Origin: JAAFHB01 sp963677935
GTDB lineage: Bacteria > Bacteroidota > Bacteroidia > Bacteroidales > Prolixibacteraceae
Assembly (NCBI GenBank): GCA_963677935.2
Contig: CAXXEH010000003.1
Location: forward strand, 3,782,001-3,846,000
Length of the DNA stretch: 64,000 nt
Direction of reading: 5' to 3'
Shown here piece by piece: positions 8,423 to 17,759 of the stretch. Numbering within the stretch: the stretch's first letter is position 1; each line of letters starts with the position of its first letter. Under the pieces are notes generated by a model. The model was not told the DNA's origin, did not search any database, and was given only the letters and a program-made list of their open reading frames with translations. Position numbers and translations under genes: made by a program.

Positions 8423-11400
8423 TTATAACTGGGTAATCTTATGATGAAATAAAACTGCAGGAGGTATTTCCTCTTTCCCAAATCCTGGTCCCTGCCACGA
8501 AACCTTCAAACCTTTGCCACCGCCTTCCTGGAAATATTGAACAGTAACAGGATGAAGTCCCGCCTTTAATGCAACCGGTTTATAAATCTCAACCATGGGA
8601 TGTAATCCGTCATTATTGATCAGCAAACGATTGTCAATCAGCAACCTTCCTCCGTCATTCGAAGCCAGGTAAAGGGTATAAAGTCCATCTTTGGGAATCC
8701 GGATGAATCCTTCGTAAATAAAGGCAAAAAACTGCTCACTTTCACGTGGTTGAATTGCGAAATTGGGAATTATTCCCGATTTCAAAGGTTCAAGTTTCAG
8801 AAATTCATGCACCATCCGAAAAGAGCCCTTAAAATACTTGTACAGAAGTCCAGGTTCCACTTCTGCAGCATGAATAGACTTACTCATCCCTGCCTTTTCG
8901 AGTTCGACCTGAGCCGGCAAACTCTTTTGATCTCCTTTGAAAGCGATCATTTTAATTTTTGTGGTTTTATTTACCAGAAATGGTTCCCTGTAAAGATCGG
9001 AACTCCGCCCCGGTTCAGTGCCATTAAGGGTATAGCGGATTTCCGCCCCAATCGTGTTACAAGCCAGCGTTACCAGTTGCTCCTTTAGAAACATCAGGTC
9101 TGTCTTGACAATTGAAGGTGTTGCAACAATCTGATTCACATCCATTACCTGTGGATGAATGCTGTTTGCGGCCCATGATTTGTTTGGTTCCGGACCCATT
9201 ATCAATTTGAGCTTACCTCCCTTTACTACCTCGGCATGTCTGATCCAGAACTGATTTAGCGCTTTCCCATTTAAGGTTGCAGATTGAATATACCGGTTTT
9301 CTGAGGAGCTGTTTTTTGCTTCAATAACGAATTCACCCCCTTTATAGTATCTGGGATCGAGCTGAATGGTTATTTTTTTGAAAAGGGGACCCGAGAGTTC
9401 ATAAGCAGGGGTTGTGGAGGCTCCGCCATCCATCTCGAATAGCCCCATTGCACTCATCACATACCATGCCCCCATCTGCCCTTCATCTTCATCGCCCGGA
9501 TAACCGTCAAACGGAGTCGTGCCATAATATTTATCAAGAATCTCTCTTACCCAGTATTGGGTCAACCACGGTTTTCCCGAATAGTTGAAGAGCCAGGCTG
9601 CCTGCATATTTGGCTGGTTACTGTGGTTCACGAAAGCACTTGTGAAAATGGGCAGCGACTTTTTGAAACCCGCTTCCAAACGATTATTAAACTCATCTTT
9701 CCCCATAAGTTCTATTAATCCCTTCAGGTCATGTGGTACAAACCAGCTGTACTGCCAGGCATTGGCCTCTACATAATCGCGGGTCCCAAAATTATCCTCT
9801 TTCCCAACAGCACTAATTACCGGAGTAAACTCCTCCAGCCAGGGACCACCAGCATATTTTGGTCGAATATAACCTATAGATTGGTCAAAGACATTGCGGT
9901 AATTCTGCCCCCTTTGCATAAAATAGTTGTAATCTTCGGTTTTACCCAGTGACTTGGCCATTTGAGCGACACACCAGTCGTCGAAGGCGTATTCGAGTGT
10001 ATTTGAAACAGGACCTTCATCCGCAGGGACAAAGCCCATGGTCATATAGGGTATAATATTCCGGTTTCCAACGTATCCGCCACATTCATGCGATTTTGAG
10101 GGAGTTGTCTGAATTTCCCGCATCGCCTTATACGCTTTGTTCCCATCGAAGTTTCTGATCCCTTTTTGCCAGGCCCCTACAATCAGTGGAATTTCATGTT
10201 CAGCTACCATGATGCTGAAATATTCTACTCCTCCCGGACCATTCGATAACCATCCACCCTTGTCGTAGATTTCGAGCAATGACTTCACCCATTTCTCATT
10301 TACATCGGGGGTTACCAATCCCCAAAGCTGATTCAGGTTCCAGAAAGTCATCCAGAAAGCATCACAACCATAGACCGGGGAATCGGGATCTGAAAGTTGT
10401 TGTTCCTTCTCGCACATATCCATGTACTTTCCGTTGACATCGCTGTAAATGGTTCGTGCACTGTAGGAATGGTACAGGTTGGTATAAAATTTTATTTTGT
10501 CACTTTCAGTTCCCCCCTCTACTTTTATTTTTCCTAATAAATTGTTCCAAATATCCCTCGCACTTTGATGGGCAGCCTCAAAATCCCAGTTAAATTTCCC
10601 CATTTCAGTCTCCAGATTCAATCTTGCCTGCCCTGTGCTGACATATGACATTCCCGTTTCCATTAAAACAACCGGGTTATCGCCCATCTTAAATCTTAGG
10701 AATGCTCCGATATCCGTATCTTTGTTTATAGTGATTTCATTGGTTTCGTTTACAATTTCACTTCCCTGCCATCCTCCCATGACCTCGAACGGTCGGTTGA
10801 AACGGGCAACAAAATGGAGTACATAGTCATTAAATCCAGCGAGATGATGTACCCACCCTTCGATCTCGGTATTGCTTACTTTTCGTATCGAAGCACCGAC
10901 AGTTATCGGTTTCTCCTCATTGGGAACCTGCAGGTCAAACAGGATATGTCCATCCTCATTTTGTGGAAAGGTATAGCGTTGAAATCCACCACGAGTCGTT
11001 GCTGTCAATTCAGCCCTTATTCCGAAATCCTTTAACAAAACAGAATAATATCCGGGTGAAGCGATTTCTGATTCATGGTCGATTTTTGAGCGGTATCCAC
11101 CTTCGGGGTGCTCTTTTGTCCCCGGAACGATCTTAATCTTTCCGGTTCCGGGCATGGTTAAGAAACTTCCGGTCGCCCATGAATGGACATGCCCAAAGCC
11201 ACAGACACTGTTATTTCTATATTCATACCCGGCATCAAAGGCATAATCATCAGTATTATCAGGACTGAGCTTCACCATTCCGAATGGCAGACAGGGTCCG
11301 GGAAAGAGCATCCAACGGTTACCCGATGTTCCCAGAAAAGGATCAACATAATCGACAGGTTGTTTTTGCCGGGTGCAACCCATTGTGGCTGCAATACCCA

Positions 11401-11431
11401 CGAGCAACAGAATTTGGCAGAATAGTCTCAT
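8423..11431 (-). CDS. GH92-family lipoprotein with Gln at the general-acid position, plus PA14
   Basis: 1002 residues. A lipobox-like ATMGC (15-19) predicts a lipoprotein. Order: GH92 N-terminal domain (about 27-270), GH92 catalytic domain (about 285-750), a CHB_HEX_C-type module (about 775-845, with IRYTLNGTEPG) and PA14 (about 858-985), likely carbohydrate binding. The acidic motif GDEDEGQM (646-653) is intact. At the site where the paralogues have GNEP, this protein has SNQP: Q606 replaces the presumed general acid Glu. As I recall, a Cellulosimicrobium GH92 enzyme that cuts mannose-1-phospho-6-mannose also has Gln here, because a phosphate leaving group needs no acid. A phosphodiester-cutting role is therefore plausible; a carbohydrate-binding remnant is the alternative. 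Confidence 0.85.
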   Translation of the reverse strand: MRLFCQILLLVGIAATMGCTRQKQPVDYVDPFLGTSGNRWMLFPGPCLPFGMVKLSPDNTDDYAFDAGYEYRNNSVCGFGHVHSWATGSFLTMPGTGKIKIVPGTKEHPEGGYRSKIDHESEIASPGYYSVLLKDFGIRAELTATTRGGFQRYTFPQNEDGHILFDLQVPNEEKPITVGASIRKVSNTEIEGWVHHLAGFNDYVLHFVARFNRPFEVMGGWQGSEIVNETNEITINKDTDIGAFLRFKMGDNPVVLMETGMSYVSTGQARLNLETEMGKFNWDFEAAHQSARDIWNNLLGKIKVEGGTESDKIKFYTNLYHSYSARTIYSDVNGKYMDMCEKEQQLSDPDSPVYGCDAFWMTFWNLNQLWGLVTPDVNEKWVKSLLEIYDKGGWLSNGPGGVEYFSIMVAEHEIPLIVGAWQKGIRNFDGNKAYKAMREIQTTPSKSHECGGYVGNRNIIPYMTMGFVPADEGPVSNTLEYAFDDWCVAQMAKSLGKTEDYNYFMQRGQNYRNVFDQSIGYIRPKYAGGPWLEEFTPVISAVGKEDNFGTRDYVEANAWQYSWFVPHDLKGLIELMGKDEFNNRLEAGFKKSLPIFTSAFVNHSNQPNMQAAWLFNYSGKPWLTQYWVREILDKYYGTTPFDGYPGDEDEGQMGAWYVMSAMGLFEMDGGASTTPAYELSGPLFKKITIQLDPRYYKGGEFVIEAKNSSSENRYIQSATLNGKALNQFWIRHAEVVKGGKLKLIMGPEPNKSWAANSIHPQVMDVNQIVATPSIVKTDLMFLKEQLVTLACNTIGAEIRYTLNGTEPGRSSDLYREPFLVNKTTKIKMIAFKGDQKSLPAQVELEKAGMSKSIHAAEVEPGLLYKYFKGSFRMVHEFLKLEPLKSGIIPNFAIQPRESEQFFAFIYEGFIRIPKDGLYTLYLASNDGGRLLIDNRLLINNDGLHPMVEIYKPVALKAGLHPVTVQYFQEGGGKGLKVSWQGPGFGKEEIPPAVLFHHKITQL

Positions 11432-11437
11432 CTTTAT

Positions 11438-14365
11438 TTAATTATCTGTAAAAAGCTCTCTCGCCAAGATCTCATGTTTTTCCATTCCAGGCCCTGACCA
11501 GCTGACCTTTAACGCTTTCCCTCCCCCGCACTGAAAATATTTCACCAGAATTTGATGCAGACCTGCTTTGAGGGCGATACTTCCCGGCTCTTCAACCGCT
11601 CCGTGATTGGCATCGTTTTCAATCAGTTCCTTTCCGTCAATGAATAATCTGCTACCATCGTTGGAGATCAGATAAAAACAATAAATACCATCTTTGGCGA
11701 CATCAATATAGCCATGATAACGGTAACCATAGTAATTCTCTCTGGGGGCATTCTTAATACTAAACTGATCGGTAAGACCGGAACTAAGGGGTTTACAAAC
11801 ATCAAGATCTGCAGTGGTAACAAAAAACCGTTCAAAATAATCGTAAGCCAATCCCTGCTTTAGCCCAGGTTTACCAACTGACTTACTGAAAACAGCTTTT
11901 TTAAATTCAACAGCAACAGGGAAACTGGACAACCTATTCTTGCAAAAAGAGCTCATTTTCAATGTGCCGGATTTTTTGAACTTTATTGGAGCCGTGTAAA
12001 GTCCCGATGTAACCTTCGGTTCAGAACCATCGAGGGTAAAACGTATTTCAGCCTCCTTTGTATCGCAGGCAAGGGTGACTTCTGTCGATTCCAGAAACAA
12101 GGTCTCTCCTAATTTGATATAGGGAACCTTCGCAACGGGATTGCCGTTTTCGGAATAGGGACGCTCTTTCGCACCACCTCCCCATTGCTCATTTGGATTT
12201 GGACCCATCTCAAAAACCAACTCCGAACCACCCATTATGTCATCATGACGAAGATAAGAGTTTTTATATTTTTTCCCGTTAAGCACTGCCGATTGGATAT
12301 AGATGTTTTTTTCAGAGTTATTGTTTGCCCGCACTGTAAATTTTTTGCCGTTTTCGAGGTTTATCGTTGCCTTACTGAAGAGTGGAGATCCAATCGCATA
12401 AATCTTCTGTCCGGGAGCTACAGAATAGAAACCCATCGCACTTAAAATGTACCACCCCGACATCTGACCGCAATCTTCGTTACCCGCAAGTCCAACAGGG
12501 GTATCGCGGTAAAGTGTGGTCAGAATCCGGCGGACAAGCTGCTGCGTTTTCCATGGTTCGCCTACATAATCATAGAGGTATGGAAGGTGGTGCCCAGGTT
12601 CGTTACCGTGCCAGTACTGCCCGATCATTCCCCGTTCGTCCTTCCCTGATTTTAAGGAGAAAAGTACATCAAGCCATTTTGAGAACTGCTGATCACCACC
12701 CATAAGATTTTTAAGTCCGTCAGCATCATGGGGCACAAACATATACTGGTAGGCATTCCCTTCGGAATAGGCTGAATTGACCAACGGATTAAAAGGGCTT
12801 AACCAACTGCGATCCATGTTCTTTCCCCTCATAAATCCCGTAGAGGGATCAAAAACATTCTCATAATTATGAGCCCGCTGATGGTATCTCAAATAATCTT
12901 CCTTTGAGCCCATCTCTTTGGCCATCTGCGAAATACACCAGTCGTCGTAACAATATTCCAGCGTTTTTGAAACTGACTCGCCCTGACGATCGCAGGGGAG
13001 GTAACCTATTGTCTTATAATACTTAAGTCCCAGTTTATCCAGTTCTGCACTGTGTCTGACTGCAGTGTAAGCTTTCTGCAAATCATAATTGCGAATCCCT
13101 TTCACATAAGCATCAGCGATGACGGGCACAGCATGATAACCCAGCATATCGTCGGTATAATTTCCGGCAAGGGGCCACATTGGCAGCCTTCCCCCATCAT
13201 CGTAAATCTGCAACAGTGTTTTCACAAAATCGTTGGTCCTTTTCTGATCGATAATTGTAAACAGAGGATGTAATGCACGGAAGGTATCCCATAACGAAAA
13301 CACGGTATAATTGGTAAAACCTTTTACTTCGTGCACCTTATGGTCTGTTCCGCGGTACTTACCGTCGATATCCATAAAAATATTGGGACTTAAGCAGGCA
13401 TGGTACATCGATGTATAAAAATTCTTCTGGTCTTCTCCGCTTCCACCTTCTACCTCAATTTTGGAGAGCTCCCTATTCCATGCCTTTTGGGCATCAGCAA
13501 CAACCTTTGCAAAATTCCAGTCCTTGAGTTCCGCAGTGAGGTTTTTTCTTGCCCCGTCAACACTTACTGCCGATGTTCCAACCTTCACAAGCAGGACTTC
13601 ACCTTTTGCGGTTTTTAAATTGACTGAAGCTTTCACATTTTTACCATTAACCTGCGAAACGCCTTTGAGAATTTTATCATCCAATGCGATGTCAACAGAT
13701 GTAAATGGTTTGGAGAACCTTGCCACAAAATAGAGATACTGATCCCATGCCCACCCGTGTGAACGGCGCAAACCTTCAATTTCGGTGTCACTCACTTTTT
13801 TAATGTACAGCTCTTCTGCACCTCCTGGATGGTACAGATCGATGATCACATGGGCGCTATCTGATTCAGGATAGGTATATTTATGGAAGCCACATCTTTG
13901 TGTAACAGTAAGTTCAGCCCTGACATTGTAATCCCTGAGAAAAACAGAATAATAACCGGGCGATGCCGATTCGGTCTTATGATCATAAGTGGATTTATAT
14001 CCTGAGGTATTCCCCTTTTCAATACCGGGCAGAAAGTTGATCTTTCCAACCGTCGGCATAAACAGGATGTCACGGTATTCAGGTTCACCTACACCGCTAA
14101 GATGAGTATGTGAAAATCCGAGTATCGTTGAATCGGGATAATAATATCCTCCGCATATTCCAGCGCCTGTTAATTTTGTATCGGGACTAAGCTGGACCGA
14201 TCCAAAAGGAAATGCTGCTCCCGGGAAGGTATTCCCATCAGCGGCTGTCCCCATAAACGGATTAACCAGTTTTGTAAAGTCGCGAAGTTGGCTGTTCATT
14301 TGGGCATAACTACTCGAAAACAATATGCTTAGTGATAAGAATAAGGATAATTTGTTTGCGCTCAT
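11438..14365 (-). CDS. GH92 alpha-mannosidase with CHB_HEX_C and PA14 modules
   Basis: 975 residues with a signal peptide (1-21, ending SSYA). The GH92 N-terminal domain has NPFMGT (35-40), PFGSVQLSPDTK (53-64) and FSHTHLSGVG (84-93). The catalytic domain has WHGNEPGHH with E589 as presumed general acid and GNEDCGQMS (628-636). A CHB_HEX_C-like module (IRFTLDGSEP) and a C-terminal PA14 domain (YRYHGYIDVAKDGIY, LFIDGKELI) follow. The architecture equals that of its downstream neighbour, 6 bases away, so the two are likely an ancient tandem duplication that has diverged in active site. It is the first gene of the minus-strand glycosidase operon. It should release terminal mannose in the periplasm or at the surface; linkage unknown. 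Confidence 0.9.
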   Translation of the reverse strand: MSANKLSLFLSLSILFSSSYAQMNSQLRDFTKLVNPFMGTAADGNTFPGAAFPFGSVQLSPDTKLTGAGICGGYYYPDSTILGFSHTHLSGVGEPEYRDILFMPTVGKINFLPGIEKGNTSGYKSTYDHKTESASPGYYSVFLRDYNVRAELTVTQRCGFHKYTYPESDSAHVIIDLYHPGGAEELYIKKVSDTEIEGLRRSHGWAWDQYLYFVARFSKPFTSVDIALDDKILKGVSQVNGKNVKASVNLKTAKGEVLLVKVGTSAVSVDGARKNLTAELKDWNFAKVVADAQKAWNRELSKIEVEGGSGEDQKNFYTSMYHACLSPNIFMDIDGKYRGTDHKVHEVKGFTNYTVFSLWDTFRALHPLFTIIDQKRTNDFVKTLLQIYDDGGRLPMWPLAGNYTDDMLGYHAVPVIADAYVKGIRNYDLQKAYTAVRHSAELDKLGLKYYKTIGYLPCDRQGESVSKTLEYCYDDWCISQMAKEMGSKEDYLRYHQRAHNYENVFDPSTGFMRGKNMDRSWLSPFNPLVNSAYSEGNAYQYMFVPHDADGLKNLMGGDQQFSKWLDVLFSLKSGKDERGMIGQYWHGNEPGHHLPYLYDYVGEPWKTQQLVRRILTTLYRDTPVGLAGNEDCGQMSGWYILSAMGFYSVAPGQKIYAIGSPLFSKATINLENGKKFTVRANNNSEKNIYIQSAVLNGKKYKNSYLRHDDIMGGSELVFEMGPNPNEQWGGGAKERPYSENGNPVAKVPYIKLGETLFLESTEVTLACDTKEAEIRFTLDGSEPKVTSGLYTAPIKFKKSGTLKMSSFCKNRLSSFPVAVEFKKAVFSKSVGKPGLKQGLAYDYFERFFVTTADLDVCKPLSSGLTDQFSIKNAPRENYYGYRYHGYIDVAKDGIYCFYLISNDGSRLFIDGKELIENDANHGAVEEPGSIALKAGLHQILVKYFQCGGGKALKVSWSGPGMEKHEILARELFTDN

Positions 14366-14599
14366 GTTTTATCGATTAATCAGTATCGGTAATTTAGTTG
14401 TTGGATTTTAGTCAAAAGTACATAGGTCCACGACCAAATACTTCCATAATTTTGGATAAAGCACATTAAATATTGATCAAATAGTAAAATAAGGTTAAAG
14501 TTTGATTTTTGGCCCAATTTTTGGATATTATTTAATTGAACCGCGGTTTTCTCAATGTTTAATGGTATTTCTGAAAAAACTAAAAACAATTTAACAGGT

Positions 14600-15184
14600 A
14601 TGAAACGCAATTTATTAAAAATCAGTAATTTTTCTTTTACGGTACAAATCCGGAAGATATTGACAATTTCCACTTTGTGTTTTGCTTTAATAATAAGTTC
14701 AGGTTCAGTCGCTGATGCACAAAGACATGGAGGAGGTCATCGCGATCCTGCATGGCACTATTCGAGAGTGCCCGCGCATGGAGCATATGTTCACAGGTTG
14801 CCACATTCAGCCTACCGGATCAATTATGGTGGGAATTATTACCATTTCAGGAATGGCTTTTATTACCGCCCCTATAACAATGGATATGTAATAGCTCCTC
14901 CGCCATTTGGACTTAGAATCGGCATACTTCCAAGAGGTTTTCTGAGTTTTAGTATCGGAGGATTTCCCTACTATTATTATGGCGGCACCTATTACATTCA
15001 CAGAGGAAATGAATATGAGGTAGTTGCACCCCCATTAGGAGCGATCGTTGAAAGCATCCCCCGCGGATATGAAAAGGTAGTGATCAACGGCGAGACTTTT
15101 TACATTTTCGGCGGGGTACAATACCGGCCAATCATGAGAAATGGGGAGATCTGGTATGAGGTAATAAAAAGCCCGAATCGGTAA
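14600..15184 (+). CDS. DUF6515-like secreted Gly/Tyr-rich protein
   Basis: 194 residues from the ATG at 14600; an in-frame ATG at 14555 would add 15 residues. A hydrophobic signal segment (ILTISTLCFALIISSGSVADA) is followed by HGGGHRD and a His/Tyr/Gly-rich body with paired segments (YRINYGGNYYHFRNGFYY, then FPYYYYGGTYYIHRGNEY). These resemble DUF6515 envelope proteins of unknown function. The repeated YYxxGxxYY pattern suggests short beta-hairpin units. It is a single gene divergent from the GH92 operon. Confidence 0.6.
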   Translation: MKRNLLKISNFSFTVQIRKILTISTLCFALIISSGSVADAQRHGGGHRDPAWHYSRVPAHGAYVHRLPHSAYRINYGGNYYHFRNGFYYRPYNNGYVIAPPPFGLRIGILPRGFLSFSIGGFPYYYYGGTYYIHRGNEYEVVAPPLGAIVESIPRGYEKVVINGETFYIFGGVQYRPIMRNGEIWYEVIKSPNR

Positions 15185-15349
15185 ACCTGAATTTTGTTCC
15201 GGTTAAGAAGGCGAAAATTCTTTTACCTGTTGTTCAATGTTCGCGCATTGTGATGTCCATCACTAACGAGGATATTCCAATAGGCTTTCCGGTCTCGCAG
15301 ACAATTGGCTAGATGAACCAAGCACATCTGATCAAACGACCATCTTTAG

Positions 15350-17302
15350 TTACGTTTTTGAAAAATATTTATTCAGTAATGCCACTAATTCTGTTCTTTT
15401 GACAGGTTTCGAAATATAATCGTTACATCCTGCCGCTATCGCCTTTTCCCTGTCACCAACAAGAGCATAAGCTGTTTGAGCAATAATTATAACATCCTGG
15501 TTGAATTGCCTGATTTGACGGGTCGCTTCATAGCCGTCCATTTCAGGCATCAGGATATCCATCAGGACTAAATCAATATCGGAACGATTACGGAGGGCTT
15601 CTACTGCCTCTTTCCCATTTTGAGCCACGATAATCTCTTCTGCCAAATGATGGATCGTAATAGCGATAAAGCGGCTGGAAAATTCATCGTCTTCAGCGAT
15701 CACTACTTTTAGTTTGTCTGCAGTATTAGCCCCGGAGAGGGTCGCCATATTAATATTCTGATCCGATTTATTGACCAGCTGGTGGTTAGCCGGAAGTGAA
15801 AAATAAAATGAACTACCTTTATCTTCCTGGCTTTCGACCCAGATTCTCCCCCCCAGCATTTCGACATAAGCCTTCGAAATGGCTAAACCAAGGCCAGCCC
15901 CCTGCCGGGCCATTTTATCGGTGATATCGGCCTGGATAAACCGTTCGAAGATCGCCTCCAGCCTGTTTCGGGGGATTCCAATGCCAGTATCTTTTACATA
16001 AAATTGTATAGAAGTGGCATGCAACTTCTCTACAGCATGACATCCGAATTCCACCGATCCCTGGGGAGTATATTTAATCGCATTATTTACCAGGTTAGCA
16101 AGGATAGCGTGAAGCTTTTCACTATCGGTCCGGATGATGGCCGATGATGAGGGTAGCAAATTTCCCAAGGTGAGTTGAAGCCCTTTCTTCTCCACCTCTG
16201 ATTTAAAGAAATTACAGATAAATTCCATCTGCTCGTTCACATTGGTTTCAGCTAAAGAGACTTTCATCTGACCCGATTCTATTTTCGAAATATCAACGAT
16301 ATTGTTGATGATATTGAGCATTCGGGCGCCGCTCTTCTGGATAATCCTGATATACTCCAGTTGCTCTTCGCCAGATAATCCCGGTTCTTTGAGAAGATCA
16401 GCAAAACCAAGTATCCCGTTCATCGGTGTACGGATTTCGTGGCTCATATTACAAAGAAATGCGGTTTTGAGGCGATCACTTTCTTCGGCATGTTCTTTAG
16501 CTTCAATAAGTTCAGCTTTCAGAAATTTATCCCTTGTAATATCACTCTTGATAGCCAGAAAGTTCGTTATCCTCCCCTTTTCATCCATAATAGGGGAGAT
16601 GGATGCCGATTCCCAGTAAAGTTCCCCGTTTTTATTTTTGTTATGAAACTCACCTATCCACTCTTTCCCGGCAAGGATATCACCCCATAACCTGGCATAT
16701 TCTTCTTTAGTGGTCTCACCGGAACTGAGTATCCTAGGATTTTTGCCTATCAGCTCCTCCCTGGTAAACCCGGTTAATTTACAGGTTACCGGGTTGACAT
16801 ATTCAATCGTGCCGGTAGTATCTGTTATGATTATTGCGTTTACACTCTGATCTACCGCGCGTACCAGCTTCCTTAGTTCTTTTTCAGCCTTCCGGCGTAC
16901 TATTTTTTCATTGAAATCTTCAAGCGCCCGTTTAATTGCGAAAGGAAGCCTTCCCGGCCTGTCCTTGAGCACATAATCGGAAGCGCCAAGTTTTAAGAGT
17001 TCAATTGCCAACTCTTCCCCGATAGATCCGGAAACACAAATAAACGGAATTTCAGGGCAAATTTCGTTTCGCAAATGCAAAGCGCCAAATGCATCAAATC
17101 CGGGGAGATTGAAATCTGCCAGGATAATATCGTATTGGTTATTTCGAAGTGAAGCTTCAAATTCTTTTTCCTTATCAACACGGGAGATGTTAAAATTATA
17201 TCCGGCCTCGGTTAATAGTCTGCAAATTATCTCATAATCAGGAGCTGAGTCTTCAAGAGACAATATATTCAAAAGGTAATCCACATGTGGTTTTGGTTCC
17301 AT
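15350..17302 (-). CDS. Hybrid sensor kinase (REC-PAS-HisKA-HATPase-REC)
   Basis: 650 residues without membrane segments, so cytoplasmic. An N-terminal receiver (about 10-130) has D63 and K113. A PAS domain (about 145-260) follows, then HisKA with H288 in CNMSHEIRTPMNG and HATPase_c with N406/N407 and DTGIGIP (438-444). A C-terminal receiver (about 531-650) has phospho-acceptor D582 and K632. Two receivers around a kinase core suggest a phosphorelay integrator that can accept phosphate at its first receiver. It starts one base after the small response regulator ends and is third in the operon led by the copper-ATPase/receptor kinase, so it likely works in that pathway. No DNA-binding output domain is encoded in the operon. 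Confidence 0.9.
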   Translation of the reverse strand: MEPKPHVDYLLNILSLEDSAPDYEIICRLLTEAGYNFNISRVDKEKEFEASLRNNQYDIILADFNLPGFDAFGALHLRNEICPEIPFICVSGSIGEELAIELLKLGASDYVLKDRPGRLPFAIKRALEDFNEKIVRRKAEKELRKLVRAVDQSVNAIIITDTTGTIEYVNPVTCKLTGFTREELIGKNPRILSSGETTKEEYARLWGDILAGKEWIGEFHNKNKNGELYWESASISPIMDEKGRITNFLAIKSDITRDKFLKAELIEAKEHAEESDRLKTAFLCNMSHEIRTPMNGILGFADLLKEPGLSGEEQLEYIRIIQKSGARMLNIINNIVDISKIESGQMKVSLAETNVNEQMEFICNFFKSEVEKKGLQLTLGNLLPSSSAIIRTDSEKLHAILANLVNNAIKYTPQGSVEFGCHAVEKLHATSIQFYVKDTGIGIPRNRLEAIFERFIQADITDKMARQGAGLGLAISKAYVEMLGGRIWVESQEDKGSSFYFSLPANHQLVNKSDQNINMATLSGANTADKLKVVIAEDDEFSSRFIAITIHHLAEEIIVAQNGKEAVEALRNRSDIDLVLMDILMPEMDGYEATRQIRQFNQDVIIIAQTAYALVGDREKAIAAGCNDYISKPVKRTELVALLNKYFSKT

Positions 17303-17303
17303 T

Positions 17304-17750
17304 TTACTTTTCTTGTTCGGGAGGAAGTTCGTTAATCAATGCCCAGAATACCCCCAATTGTTTAATAGCTTCAAAAAAATCTTTAAAGTCAACAGGTTTA
17401 ACCACATAAGCATTAACGCCCAGGTCGTAACACTTTTTCAGATCAGGTTCTTCGCGTGATGAAGTGAGCATCACCACCGGTATGCTTTTAAGAACCGGAT
17501 CTTTCCGGATAATTTGCAGTACCTCGATACCATTCACCAGGGGCATTTTAATATCGAGCAGGATTACGGCCGGATTACAAACCGCTCTTCGGCTATATTT
17601 CCCTTCATAATGTAAATATTCAAGCGCCTGAGCGCCGTCACTTACCGCAATAATGGGGTTTGCCAATTTAAGATCGGCAAGTGCCGCCAAGGTTAATTCG
17701 GCATCATTTGGGTTGTCCTCCGCCAGCAATATTACTCTTAGATTTTCCAT
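17304..17750 (-). CDS. Single-domain response regulator, Rcp1-like
   Basis: 148 residues forming a lone receiver: acidic pocket E11-D12, phospho-acceptor D66 in AVILLDIKMP, T96/S97 and K118. The insert ALEYLHYEGKYSRR (42-55) and the YDLGVNAYVVKPVDF ending are typical of Rcp1-type regulators, which partner phytochrome-like kinases of the kind with an SHDLRAPL H-box. The upstream fusion protein ends in exactly such a kinase and lies 9 bases away. It is the probable direct phosphate acceptor that shuttles to the hybrid kinase downstream. It has no output domain of its own. Confidence 0.9.
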   Translation of the reverse strand: MENLRVILLAEDNPNDAELTLAALADLKLANPIIAVSDGAQALEYLHYEGKYSRRAVCNPAVILLDIKMPLVNGIEVLQIIRKDPVLKSIPVVMLTSSREEPDLKKCYDLGVNAYVVKPVDFKDFFEAIKQLGVFWALINELPPEQEK

Positions 17751-17759
17751 ATTATGATC

